Shown here: piece after piece, positions 9,669 through 18,406 of the stretch
Position numbering within the stretch: the first letter of the stretch is position 1
Layout of the letters: every line of letters starts with the position of its first letter
Assembly: GCF_900105305.1 (NCBI RefSeq)
Contig: NZ_LT629765.1
Coordinates: 868,001 to 932,000, forward strand
Length of the DNA: 64,000 nucleotides
Source: Corynebacterium timonense
GTDB taxonomy: Bacteria > Actinomycetota > Actinomycetes > Mycobacteriales > Mycobacteriaceae
Direction: 5' to 3'
Notes under the pieces: model-generated
Databases searched by the model: none
Told to the model about the DNA's origin: nothing
The model's input: only the letters and a program-made list of their open reading frames with translations
Position numbers and translations under genes: made by a program

Positions 9669-11980
9669 CAACTCTCCTTGACCGCGAGGATGAATCGCGG
9701 AAGTTTGTCATGGTCCCGGTGACTGGTGATCTGCCCGAAGCCGACGTCGGTGAGGATCGTGAGGATCTCGTCGAGGGCTGCGTCGTAGTGCTCGAGGGCG
9801 AACGTGCCTCCCGGTCGCAGGGGCCGGTGCGCGGTGCGTGCCACGAGACGGGTGAGGTCGAGGCCGTCCGCGCCCGAGTACAGCGCCGTCTTGGGCTGGT
9901 AGACCGCCCATTCGCTGGGTATGTGCAGGTCCGTGGGCACATAGGGCGGGTTCGCGGTGACGAGATCCGTCGTGCCGGTCAGGTCATCGGCGAAGCTCTC
10001 GTTGCCTATGTCGGCCTGGAGGAACTCGACCCGTCCGGCATCGACGCTCTCCAGACGGTCGGCGTTCTCTTGGGCGCATGCCACGGCGGATTCGGCCACG
10101 TCGGCTCCGATCACGCGTGCCTGGGGCAGCCGGGTCGCGACCGCCAGGGCGATGGCTCCGGTGCCGGTGCACAGATCGACGACCGTCGGCGTGGGCGTGG
10201 AGAGGTTCTCGATCGCGGCGGTCACCATGGCCTCGGAGTGCACTCGGGGGATGAACACGCCCGGGCGGACGGTGAGATCGAGTCCGAGAACGTGGACGCG
10301 CCCGGTCAGGTACTCCAGGGGCTCCCGGTTGCTGCGCCTCGCCACGAGGTTAAGGAACTGCTCGCGTTCGGCCGTATCCGGTGCCGTTGTGTCGTCGGTG
10401 GTGCCGAAGGTGTGCTCGGCCAGCACCTGGGCGTCGGCGGCGGGGGTGGGAACGTTCGCCGTGTGCAGCTGCCGCGTCGCGTTCCGGGTGAGTTCTGCCC
10501 GGGTGGGGGCCGGTGCCCGATCCGGTGCGCCGAACTTCTCGCGGGTGGCGTCGTAGTAGTCGCGCAGCCACTGCACCATTTGCGGGTGCAGGCGTGAGGA
10601 GGCGACCAGTTCGGGCGGTGGCGTGAAGTCGTCGTCGATCTGATCGGCCCAGTTCTGGTAGATCGGCTGGAGGTCGGCTTCGAGGTATTCCTGCCAGTCG
10701 GTGGGGATCGTCCAATGGTGCTCGTAGCCGGTGGCGAGCATGTGCTGGACGGTGGTGTCGATGATGCGGGGCCGGCCGCCGGCCCGCCGGACCGGGGCAC
10801 GTTCGGGGGTGAACAGCGACAGGTCCGCTTCGCCGCTGCCACCGGTGAGGCGGTCGGCGAATTCCTGGGCGATCAGCGGCGACAGGAACAGGCCGTCGCG
10901 GTAGGTGCCGGTGGTCATCCACAGACCCTGGACCGGGGTCTCGCCCAGCAGGGGGAACCCGTCGAGGGAGACAGGCCGGTTGCCAACGTTGATGCGCCGC
11001 ACACTGCTCGACCAGAGGTTCCGTCGGATCTGACGGTGTGCGCATCCGAGGACGAACTCCAGATCGCGCAGGACGGGTTCGGTCATTACGGACGGGTTAA
11101 TGATGTTGGTCGCGCCGACGTAGACCTGCCCCAGGCCTCGCGGGACGACATGGAGGCCGCAAGCGAACGCGCGGTTCGGGGTCCGGATCACGGATTGGGG
11201 CTGGGTGCCGTCATGGGTGGTCATCACTGCGGAGACCCCGTAGCCGGCGACTAGGCGCGGGATGGTGGCGCCGAGCCCGGGGACGGAGTCGATGAGCGCC
11301 TGGGAGCCCACACCGGCGGCGAGCACGACCTGGCCAGCTTCGATCACGTCCCCGTTGTCCAGGACCACGGCGCGGATGCAGCCTTGATCTTCGCGCAGGC
11401 TCACGGCCCGTTCGTGGATGAGGGTGCAGCCGCGGGCGGCGGCGGCGCCTTCGAGGCGTGCCAGGAGACGGCCGGAGTCGACGGCGTGCTCGCTGGGGAT
11501 GTGGATCGCTTCGAGCGGACGGGAGTTCGGGTCGGCGTCGACCCAGCCGATGTCGTCGACGTCGACGGTGTCGAAGGGCTCCTTGTTCTCCTGCAGGGTC
11601 TTCTGGATGGCGGAGAAGTTCTCGGTGTCGATCTCGCGGGTACCGACGGTGTTGAGGATGACCGTGGTGCCCGAGGCGGTGAACAGGTCGGTGCCATCCA
11701 GGGGTGAGTGGTCGGAGATCTTCTCGACCCAGTCGGGCCAGAGCTCTTTGGCTTTCAGGTCGAGGGCGAACTTCGTCCGTCCTGGATCGTCGCTGATGAG
11801 GTCGGCGGTGACCTCACCGAAGCAGCCGAGCATGGCACCGGCGGCGGTCGATGCCGCGTACTGCCGGTTCTCGGGGCCGATCAGCGCGACGGTGAGGCCG
11901 CGGTCGGCGAGTTCGACGGCGAGGGAGCTGCCGATGGCTCCGTTTCCGACGACGATGGCGTCGAATGTCTGTGTGGTCAT
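9668..11980 (-). CDS. Fusion of FAD-dependent amine oxidoreductase and PrmC/HemK-like N-methyltransferase
   Basis: A 770-residue single reading frame with two enzymes. Residues 1-375 are a DAO/glycine-oxidase-like flavoprotein with a Rossmann start (VVGNGAIGSSLAVELADRG) and a C-terminal segment with TTGTYRDGLFLSP. A linker follows. Residues about 480-770 are a full PrmC-like unit: helical N-terminal part, RSNREPLEYLTGR, SAM loop VVDLCTGTGAIALAVA and the NPPY tetrapeptide used by methyltransferases that modify a planar nitrogen. The ATG at 11980 follows AGGAGAG, 18 bp after the oxoamine synthase stop. I infer it oxidises and N-methylates a cluster intermediate. True PrmC methylates release factors and is not fused to a flavoprotein, so this is not the housekeeping enzyme. 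Confidence 0.85.
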   Translation of the reverse strand: MTTQTFDAIVVGNGAIGSSLAVELADRGLTVALIGPENRQYAASTAAGAMLGCFGEVTADLISDDPGRTKFALDLKAKELWPDWVEKISDHSPLDGTDLFTASGTTVILNTVGTREIDTENFSAIQKTLQENKEPFDTVDVDDIGWVDADPNSRPLEAIHIPSEHAVDSGRLLARLEGAAAARGCTLIHERAVSLREDQGCIRAVVLDNGDVIEAGQVVLAAGVGSQALIDSVPGLGATIPRLVAGYGVSAVMTTHDGTQPQSVIRTPNRAFACGLHVVPRGLGQVYVGATNIINPSVMTEPVLRDLEFVLGCAHRQIRRNLWSSSVRRINVGNRPVSLDGFPLLGETPVQGLWMTTGTYRDGLFLSPLIAQEFADRLTGGSGEADLSLFTPERAPVRRAGGRPRIIDTTVQHMLATGYEHHWTIPTDWQEYLEADLQPIYQNWADQIDDDFTPPPELVASSRLHPQMVQWLRDYYDATREKFGAPDRAPAPTRAELTRNATRQLHTANVPTPAADAQVLAEHTFGTTDDTTAPDTAEREQFLNLVARRSNREPLEYLTGRVHVLGLDLTVRPGVFIPRVHSEAMVTAAIENLSTPTPTVVDLCTGTGAIALAVATRLPQARVIGADVAESAVACAQENADRLESVDAGRVEFLQADIGNESFADDLTGTTDLVTANPPYVPTDLHIPSEWAVYQPKTALYSGADGLDLTRLVARTAHRPLRPGGTFALEHYDAALDEILTILTDVGFGQITSHRDHDKLPRFILAVKES

Positions 11981-12633
11981 GGGGGCTCTCCTGGTGAGTT
12001 AGGGGGTGTCGGTGACAAGGGCGGCGAGGTGGTCGATCTGGGCCGGGGTGTGCCGTGCCGACAGCGCGAATCTCAGCAGCCCGGTGCCGTGGGCGACGAT
12101 CGGGTAGAACACGGGGAAGCAGAGAACGCCGGCGTCCTTCAACGCGATGCCGGCCTCGAGGGTGGCCTGTTCGCTGTCGAAGGTGACGCCCCGGATCGGA
12201 GACCGTGAGCCGGCGTTGACGCCCTGGTGGCCGGTGGCGTTGTCGAAGTGGGCGACGTTGTCCCACAAGGTGGCCTGGAGCTTCTCGACCGACCCGTCCA
12301 GGTGCATACGCGCGGATTCGGCGTTGACGGCGGTGTGGGGTGCCATGTTGGCGTGTCCGAATACGAGGGGGTTGGCCTCGCGGCGGATGACCGTGGCGTC
12401 GGCGTCGGTGTCGACGAGGGCGAATCCGCCGGAGCCGCCGAAGGCCTTGGAGAGTGACCCGACGAGGAGGACTTCGCCGATGATGTTCCCGGACAGGGCG
12501 GTGTAGGCGTATCCCGTTCCGAGGCGCCCGTTGATCGAGATGCCGTGCGCGTCGTCGATGTAGACGTAACCACCGTGTTCCGCGGCCAGGCGTGCCAGGG
12601 TGGCAACGTCGATGAGGCCTCCCATCGATCCCA

Positions 12634-14087
12634 GGTTGCGTCCGCTAGCGTGGTGTACCTGTGACTGTCGGTGAGGGACCTCATGAACGTGTGAGGCGGC
12701 CACCGCAGTACCTTTCGAATCAATTCCAACATCTCCTCGAAAGGAACCAACGCGATGACCGCTGGACCCAATCATATCGACCCGACCGCCTACCTTGATG
12801 AGCTGCTCGCCCAAGCATCCCCGGATCTGATGCGTCAGATGCTGCAGGACTTCATCAACCAGATCCTCTCCACCCAAGCAGACAGCATCTGCGGGGCCGA
12901 CTACGCCACAGTCAGCGACACCCGCACCAACCACCGAAACGGCTACCGCCACCGCGACCTGGACACACGCGTGGGCACCATCGACGTGAGAATCCCGAAA
13001 CTTCGCCACGGATCATTCTTCCCCGACTGGTTGTTGGAGCGCCGCTCACGAGCAGAACGCGCCCTGGCCACCGTCGTAGCCACCTGCTACCTCAAGGGGG
13101 TCTCCACCCGCCGCATGAACGACCTTGTCGCCACCCTCGGGATCACCAACCTGTCGAAGTCACAGGTGTCTACCATGGCCAAAGAACTCGACGTGATGGT
13201 CGAAGACTTCCGCACCCGCCCGTTGGACACCGGCCCCTACCTCTATGTTTCCTGCGACGCGCTGACGATGAAGGTGCGTGAAGGCGGGCGCGTCGTCAAA
13301 ACCAGCGTGCTGCTGGCCACCGGGGTTAACGCCGACGGGTACCGGGAGTTGCTTGGTATGCAGGTCGCCACCGCCGAATCGGCCGCGTCGTGGACCGGGT
13401 TCTTCCGCGACCTGAAAGCCCGGGGCCTGGATCAGGTGTACCTGGTCACCAGCGACGCCCACCTAGGCATCCAAGCCGCTGTGGGTGACTGCCTACCCAA
13501 CGCATCCTGGCAGCGGTGCCGCACCCATTTCGCGAAGAATCTGTCATCGATGGTGCCGAAAACCCAGTGGCCGACATTGTCGGCGATGTTTCACACGATC
13601 TTCCAACAACCCGACGCCCAGGCCGTGTGGGACCAGGCCCGAGACGTCATTGAGTTTTGCCAGCAGAAGTTCCCCCATGTGGCGGATTACCTGGAGGAAT
13701 CCTTGGACGACCTGCTGGCGTTTACGAACGCGCCGAAAGCGGTGTGGACGAAGGTGTGGTCAAACAACCCCACTGAAAGGCTCAACCGGGAGATCAGACG
13801 TCGCACCGACGTCGTGGGGATCTTCCCCAACCGCGACGCCGTCGTGCGTCTGGTCGGGGCGGTACTCGCCGAGCAACACGATGATTGGATCCAGCAGAAA
13901 CGCTACATGTCGCTAACCAGCCTGGAACAGACCAAGACGATGATGACAGCCACCGTCATTGATGCCGGCGAATCCACTCAGGAGGTTGCATGAGCCCACG
14001 CCAGCACCGAGCTCGTGACGGCCCCTGACACCGTCATCCTGCTTGTTCATATCGGAAGGCAGATACACCACCACCGTGGACTTGACC
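12634..14087 (+). mobile_element. IS256-family insertion sequence with 9-bp target duplication
   Basis: A 1454-bp element. Its ends are imperfect inverted repeats: the left begins GGTTGCGTCCGCTAGCGTGG and the right, read inward, begins GGTCAAGTCCACGGTGGTGG, with about 19 of the first 28 positions matching and a shared GTGGTGTA further in. It is flanked by TCGATCCCA at 12625-12633 and again at 14088-14096; IS256 elements make 8-9 bp duplications. It carries one transposase gene and is inserted in the oxoamine synthase. A related left end occurs alone at 44026. Confidence 0.92.
12755..13993 (+). CDS. IS256-family transposase
   Basis: A 412-residue transposase of normal length for IS256. It has the Mutator-like DDE layout: first Asp in YVSCDALTMKV near residue 168, second Asp in VTSDAHLGIQA near 230, the CxxH segment RCRTHFAKN, and the Glu in NNPTERLNREIRRR near 340. 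No frameshift or stop is seen, so the element may still be mobile. The ATG at 12755 is preceded by GAAAGGAACCAACGCG. The surrounding element is intact with a matching target duplication, pointing to a recent insertion. Confidence 0.94.
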   Translation: MTAGPNHIDPTAYLDELLAQASPDLMRQMLQDFINQILSTQADSICGADYATVSDTRTNHRNGYRHRDLDTRVGTIDVRIPKLRHGSFFPDWLLERRSRAERALATVVATCYLKGVSTRRMNDLVATLGITNLSKSQVSTMAKELDVMVEDFRTRPLDTGPYLYVSCDALTMKVREGGRVVKTSVLLATGVNADGYRELLGMQVATAESAASWTGFFRDLKARGLDQVYLVTSDAHLGIQAAVGDCLPNASWQRCRTHFAKNLSSMVPKTQWPTLSAMFHTIFQQPDAQAVWDQARDVIEFCQQKFPHVADYLEESLDDLLAFTNAPKAVWTKVWSNNPTERLNREIRRRTDVVGIFPNRDAVVRLVGAVLAEQHDDWIQQKRYMSLTSLEQTKTMMTATVIDAGESTQEVA

Positions 14088-14677
14088 TCGATCCCACGCC
14101 GTCAACGAGAATGATTGGGCTGCGGGAAGCGTTCTTCGCTTCCACCAGCAAGGGTTCCAGAGTGCTCAGATCCGTGCTGTCGAAGCGGTTGGTCGGCCCG
14201 ATCTGGTCGAGGATGCCGCGCAGGCTCTGCATCGACGCGTGCGCGGTGCGGTCGAAGAGGAACTCCGGGCCGCTGCTGGCGATCGGGTAGCTCGGAAGCA
14301 ACCCGGTGCCCAGCAGCGGCAGTACGCCCAGGTGCACGCTGCTGACGGAGTTGAACACGATGGCACGGGATCCGCCGTACATCGTCGTCAGCGCTTCCTC
14401 GAGGTCGTCGAGGTCGGTGGTGTGCATGCTGTTGCGCGAGGCCGATAGGTGTACTCCGACCTTCCGGATGGAGTTCTGGGCAGCGTGGACCAGGCGTGGG
14501 TGGGATTCGAGTCCGAGGTAGGAGCAGGAGACGAACTCGGTGTAGGTCTTGCCGTCGTCGAGGATGACGCCGTCTGACGTGCGCTCGCGCACGCTGTGGT
14601 TTGTGATTCCCGCCTGGGCTGCCTGGTCGTACATGTCGGTCGTCCAGGCGGAGCGTCGTTCGTAGACGTTCTTCCGG

Positions 14678-15691
14678 TTAGTGGTCGTCGTGGACATCGG
14701 GATCCTCCTTCGAAGATGGTGTGGCCGGGGTCTGGTCATCGGAGGCCGCCGGCCGCGGCGCGGTCGTGTCGATGGTGTGGCCGAGGGCGGTCTTAGCGAG
14801 GTCGGTGAGCGAGGCGAGGCGGGTGCTGAACCAGGACTGGTTCTCCGCCAGGGACTGGGCGAACGATGCCGGCGAGTCCTGTGCGAGGTCGTCGTCGAGT
14901 CGAGCCAGTGCGTTGGCCAGAATGTCGCGCGCCGGCGGCTGGCCGAGGGCTGCGCCTTGGATGTCCCAGTAGGTCTCGGGTGAGCCCGATGCCACGCGTG
15001 CGGCTAGGGCCATCAGCAGGCGGGTCGGTGGGGGCGCGAACTCCAGGCAGCGGTCGACGTCGGCGACGATGTGCGGCAGGCTGGCCGCGAACGCCAGGAG
15101 CGCACTGTGCGTGAGGGCTTGAACGGCGACGAGCTCGTTGTCGTGCTCGCGCGCACTCAGAAAGACCACCCGGGCGCCGGCGTCCTCGATGCAGGACACG
15201 ACGTCGGTGACTGTGGGATGCGTGACGGGGGCGACGACGGCTATGCGATTGCCGCGGGGTCCGAGCCCGGGATGGAACAGCGGGTTGATGCTCAGCATCG
15301 CGTGCTCCGGTACCGCCGCTGCCAGGTGGGCACGGAGGCGGTCCTTGCGGGAGAGCGTCTCGACGATGAGTGCGTCAGCGGGCAGGAGCGGGGCGAGTGC
15401 TTCCAGTGTCTCGAGGGCGGACTCCTCGGGCACAGCGAGGACGACCAGCGAGCAGGATGTTAGTGCCGCAGCGGTGGCCGGAGTCGGCTGGCGGGCGTCG
15501 ACCTCGAGATACTGCTCCAGAGTGCTGAGGGCTTCGGCGCCGTCGAAACTGACACGCGGTCGCGTGTCGAGGGCGTGAATGTGCCAGCCGTGTGGGGCGA
15601 GGATGCTCGCGATCATCTGGCCGACGGGCCCGAAACCGACGATGACGGCTTGTTTCGACCGCGATGAGGGCGGGGTGGGTGTCGTGCTCAT
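14678..15691 (-). CDS. papC: Prephenate dehydrogenase-like protein, probable 4-amino-4-deoxyprephenate dehydrogenase
   Basis: A 337-residue TyrA-type dehydrogenase. The NAD-binding start is AVIVGFGPVGQMIASIL (about residues 15-31), followed by VVLAVPEES, ETLSRKD and NPLFHPGLGPRGN with the conserved His, and a helical C-terminal dimerisation part. With papA and papB next to it, the expected reaction is oxidative decarboxylation of 4-amino-4-deoxyprephenate to 4-aminophenylpyruvate. The ATG at 15691 overlaps the papA stop as ATGA, and its own 3' end overlaps the oxoamine synthase start by 20 bp. A plain prephenate dehydrogenase for tyrosine is the alternative, made unlikely by the neighbours. 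Confidence 0.82.
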   Translation of the reverse strand: MSTTPTPPSSRSKQAVIVGFGPVGQMIASILAPHGWHIHALDTRPRVSFDGAEALSTLEQYLEVDARQPTPATAAALTSCSLVVLAVPEESALETLEALAPLLPADALIVETLSRKDRLRAHLAAAVPEHAMLSINPLFHPGLGPRGNRIAVVAPVTHPTVTDVVSCIEDAGARVVFLSAREHDNELVAVQALTHSALLAFAASLPHIVADVDRCLEFAPPPTRLLMALAARVASGSPETYWDIQGAALGQPPARDILANALARLDDDLAQDSPASFAQSLAENQSWFSTRLASLTDLAKTALGHTIDTTAPRPAASDDQTPATPSSKEDPDVHDDH

Positions 15692-17769
15692 GCGTTGGTG
15701 ACTTTCGATTCGAGGGCGGTGAGCAGGGCGCAGGCTTTCACGAGGGTTTCCTCGAATTCGTCAAGGGGGTCCGATTGGGCGACGATCGCTCCGCCGACGC
15801 CGAACGTGGTGGAGGTGTGATCGGAGACGAGGGTGCGGATGGTGATGCTCAGGTCGGCTGCGCCGCTGAGGGAGAACCAGCCGATGGCTCCGGAGTAGAA
15901 GCCGCGTGCTCGGTGTTCGAGGCTGCTGATGATCTCCATCGTGCGGATCTTGGGTGCGCCGGTCATGGAGCCGCCGGGGAAGGTGGCCTGCACGCAGTCC
16001 ACGGCGGTTAGCTCCGGCCGCAGAGTGCCGGTGATGGTGCTGACGAGCTGGTGGACGTGGGAGAAGGTCTCGACGGTGAAGATGTCGTCGGCGCGGACGC
16101 TGCCGACTGTGCAGACGCGGTTGAGGTCGTTGCGGAGCAGGTCGACGATCATCAGGTTTTCGGCGCGGTCTTTCCCGTTGGTGGATAGGTCTTTGCGCAG
16201 TTCCTGGTCATCACCCGGGGTGGTTCCCCGGGGGCGGGTGCCTTTGATGGGTTTCGCTTCGACCTGGTGGTCGACGCCGACGCGGAGGAATCGTTCGGGT
16301 GAGGCGCTGAGGATGGCGAGGTCCCCGAGTCGCAGGAAGGCGCCGAACGGTACCGGGCTCGTCTGCCGTAGCGCGCGGTAGGCGGCATACGCATCGGCGA
16401 TCGGTCCGGCTTCGGCCATGTTCGTCAGGCAGATCTCATAGGATTCGCCGTCGCGGATCTTTTCCAGGCACGTCTGGATGCTCGCCAGGTAGGAGGCACG
16501 GTTCTGGTCGAGCTCGAACTCGAGCGCGGTCGGCTCCCTCAGGATCGGGACGTTCGCGGCCTCCGACTGGCGGTCGTCAGCATTAGCGACGGCTTCACGG
16601 GCAGTGGCAGATGTCTGTGACAGCCAGTCAGCGGCGGCCGTCCGCGTGGTTGGTTGGCTATCGTCGACGAGGGTGAGCAGGTAGGTGTAGCACTCGCGAT
16701 GGTCGATGACGATGGCGCGGTCGGCGAAGATCAGTGCCGCATCCGGGTGGGGTGAGCGATGGGCGGGTGTTCCGACGGTCTCGTCTTTGAGCTCGTAGCC
16801 GAGAGCGCCGACGTAGCCGAGGTTGAAGTCGAAGGGAAGCTCTTCGACGGCAGGGACTGCGCGCTGGTGTAGCTGGGCTCGGAGGTAGGTATAGAAGTCC
16901 TGGTTGATGGTTCGTTCACCGTCGTTGCCGCGAACGCGCCACTGTCTGGCGGTGACGTCGTACTGCAGGGTCTCGGCGAGCGGTCCGGTGGCATCGCCCA
17001 TGATGGTCAGGCGTTTGGAGACCGGATCCATGGTCGAGCTATCGAGCCAGAAGCTGGTCTCACGAGCAGAGTAGAGGCTTTCGAACAGGCGTTGCGCGTC
17101 GGGTTCGCCGTTGATTCGCTGCCATTCCACGCGCAGACGCCGGTGGTGCTGGGGATGCCGGACGAGGGCGAGGTGATCGGTCGTGGGGGTTCGTGGGTGC
17201 GTGTGCACGAGAGTCTGGAAGTTCATCAGCATCGCTTCGCCCCACTCGGTCAGCGCCGACTCGGGGTGGAATTGGATGCCCCAGTACGGTCGGGTCTTGT
17301 GCCGGACCGCCATGACTACGCCGTCCGGGGTCCACGCGGTCGGTTCGACGTCGGCGGGCAGGTCGGTGACTGCCAGCGAGTGGTAGCACACCGCTCGGAA
17401 CCCTTGGGGCACGCCTTGGAAGAGGTCGGTGTCGTAGTGGTGCACGCTCGTGACCCTGCCGTGCATGGGCTCGGGCGCCAGATCGACGGTCGCGCCCGAG
17501 GCGAATGAGAGTGCCTGATGGCCGAGGCATACGCCCAGCACGGGCAACCGGTTCTGGTCGAAAGCTTGCTGCGAGATTCCCAGGTCCCCGGACCGTTGGG
17601 GGCGGCCCGGGCCGGGTGAGACGATGATGCCGTCGAAGTCGTCGAGGGAGATGTCGGCCCAGTTGGCGTCGTTGGTGATGACGACTGGTTCAGTTCCGAA
17701 CACGCGGTGGGCGAGATCGCGGAGGTTGTAGGTGAACGAGTCGAAGTTGTCGATCAGGAGGGTTTTCAT
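15688..17769 (-). CDS. papA: 4-amino-4-deoxychorismate synthase, fused PabA-PabB type
   Basis: A 693-residue fusion. Residues 1-190 are a class I glutamine amidotransferase with DNFDSFTYNL, the nucleophile in GVCLGHQAL and the His-Glu pair in QFHPESALTEWGE. Residues about 230-690 are a chorismate-binding domain ending in TFPGGSMTGAPK and GAIGWFS. The motif PIKGTRPRG carries Lys where anthranilate synthases have Ala (PIAGTR); that Lys is the mark of aminodeoxychorismate synthases. It therefore turns chorismate plus glutamine into 4-amino-4-deoxychorismate. The start at 17769 (GAGGTAGC upstream) puts the usual MKTLLIDNFDSF at the N terminus. The gene lies 7 bp after papB and is coupled to papC by a 4-bp overlap. 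A folate role is possible, but no lyase is nearby. Confidence 0.88.
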   Translation of the reverse strand: MKTLLIDNFDSFTYNLRDLAHRVFGTEPVVITNDANWADISLDDFDGIIVSPGPGRPQRSGDLGISQQAFDQNRLPVLGVCLGHQALSFASGATVDLAPEPMHGRVTSVHHYDTDLFQGVPQGFRAVCYHSLAVTDLPADVEPTAWTPDGVVMAVRHKTRPYWGIQFHPESALTEWGEAMLMNFQTLVHTHPRTPTTDHLALVRHPQHHRRLRVEWQRINGEPDAQRLFESLYSARETSFWLDSSTMDPVSKRLTIMGDATGPLAETLQYDVTARQWRVRGNDGERTINQDFYTYLRAQLHQRAVPAVEELPFDFNLGYVGALGYELKDETVGTPAHRSPHPDAALIFADRAIVIDHRECYTYLLTLVDDSQPTTRTAAADWLSQTSATAREAVANADDRQSEAANVPILREPTALEFELDQNRASYLASIQTCLEKIRDGESYEICLTNMAEAGPIADAYAAYRALRQTSPVPFGAFLRLGDLAILSASPERFLRVGVDHQVEAKPIKGTRPRGTTPGDDQELRKDLSTNGKDRAENLMIVDLLRNDLNRVCTVGSVRADDIFTVETFSHVHQLVSTITGTLRPELTAVDCVQATFPGGSMTGAPKIRTMEIISSLEHRARGFYSGAIGWFSLSGAADLSITIRTLVSDHTSTTFGVGGAIVAQSDPLDEFEETLVKACALLTALESKVTNA

Positions 17770-17776
17770 CGGGGTG

Positions 17777-18109
17777 CTACCTCGACGCAGCGCTGTCGCT
17801 GGGCGCGGGAGCCTCATCGATGATGAGGTCTTCGACGCGGCAGGTCTCGGTGATGATCACCTCGTAGAGGCTGCGCAGGAACTCCGTGCTGATGCCGTGC
17901 TCCTGGCCGAAGGCTTCGGCTCTCTGGTGGACGACATCCACCCGGCCTGGCTGCATCATGGGGATGTCATGCTCTCGTTTGAGCTGTGCGATACTCACGC
18001 AGCACTCGATGCGACGACGCAGGATGTCCAGGAGCTGCGCGTCGAGCGCGTCCAGTTCATCGCGTCGGTCGCCGAGAATGACGTCCGGGTCTGTCGCTTT
18101 GGTGTCCAT
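17777..18109 (-). CDS. papB: AroQ-type chorismate mutase, probable 4-amino-4-deoxychorismate mutase
   Basis: A 110-residue all-helical mutase of the AroQ fold. It shows RDELDALDAQLLDILRRRI (helix 1 with the substrate-binding Arg), the Lys of AQLKREHDI, and the second-helix pattern ending in VHQRAEAFG. It is the first gene of the long operon, with ATG at 18109 behind GCAGGAGC. Next to papA and papC it most likely rearranges 4-amino-4-deoxychorismate to 4-amino-4-deoxyprephenate. The fold alone does not distinguish this from ordinary chorismate mutase; the operon context decides. Confidence 0.82.
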   Translation of the reverse strand: MDTKATDPDVILGDRRDELDALDAQLLDILRRRIECCVSIAQLKREHDIPMMQPGRVDVVHQRAEAFGQEHGISTEFLRSLYEVIITETCRVEDLIIDEAPAPSDSAASR

Positions 18110-18406
18110 GGTGTGCTCCTGCCGTGTCAGAGGTCTCGCGGCGGGATCGGGCAGGGTCTGCCGCGGTCCTTGTGCCGCTTGTTCCTTACTCTACGAACGG
18201 CGGGGAGCCTTCGGCTTGTCATCATGTGCCAGGGACTTGACATCAGGAGTACTGCGCTCATTGAGCATGCAGGCACCGGTCCTTATCGGGCGATCATGAT
18301 CAGTTCACGACCGACCTCGTTGCAATCATCGTGCTTCATGAGCATGTGATGTTGAGGACCGGATAGGTGTGATTCCTCTCGAAAGGAATGGCACGGGCCT
18401 GATGGA
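18110..18406 (-). promoter_or_regulatory. Upstream region of the pap operon
   Basis: A 297-bp gap between papB and the AraC-type regulator, both on the minus strand, that should hold the operon promoter. GCTCA-T-TGAGC at 18256-18266 is a perfect short palindrome, and CATGATCAG/CATGAGCATG stretches lie nearby at about 18290-18346; any could be an operator. ATTCC/GGAAT at 18371-18388 can form a small hairpin after the regulator's stop side. No clear -35/-10 pair was picked out. Confidence 0.4.

Larger units (their letters stand above)
11999..14697 (-). pseudogene. Alpha-oxoamine synthase (AONS/CqsA-like), split by an IS256-family element
   Basis: A PLP enzyme of fold type I that joins an amino acid to an acyl-CoA with loss of CO2, giving an alpha-aminoketone. 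The 5' part (14697-14088) covers VSCSYLGLESHP through IILVDGVGS; the 3' part (12624-11999) continues with MGGLIDV, the PLP-binding YIDDAHGISI and the Schiff-base Lys in GSLSKAFGGSGG. The break falls exactly at a 9-bp duplicated TGGGATCGA. Removing the element and one repeat restores 412 in-frame codons (411 residues, DGVGSMGG across the join). The ATG at 14697 has an AAGGAGG site and overlaps the end of papC by 20 bp. As it stands the enzyme cannot be made whole. Its position in a pap operon suggests 4-aminophenylalanine as the amino donor, which is inference. Confidence 0.88.

Noticed and set aside
9668..11980. Calling the methyltransferase half the housekeeping PrmC
   Set aside because: It is fused to a flavoprotein and lies in a biosynthetic operon, not next to prfA.
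15688..17769. Calling the fused gene an anthranilate synthase TrpEG
   Set aside because: The PIKGT motif has Lys, and no tryptophan genes are near; the neighbours are papB and papC.
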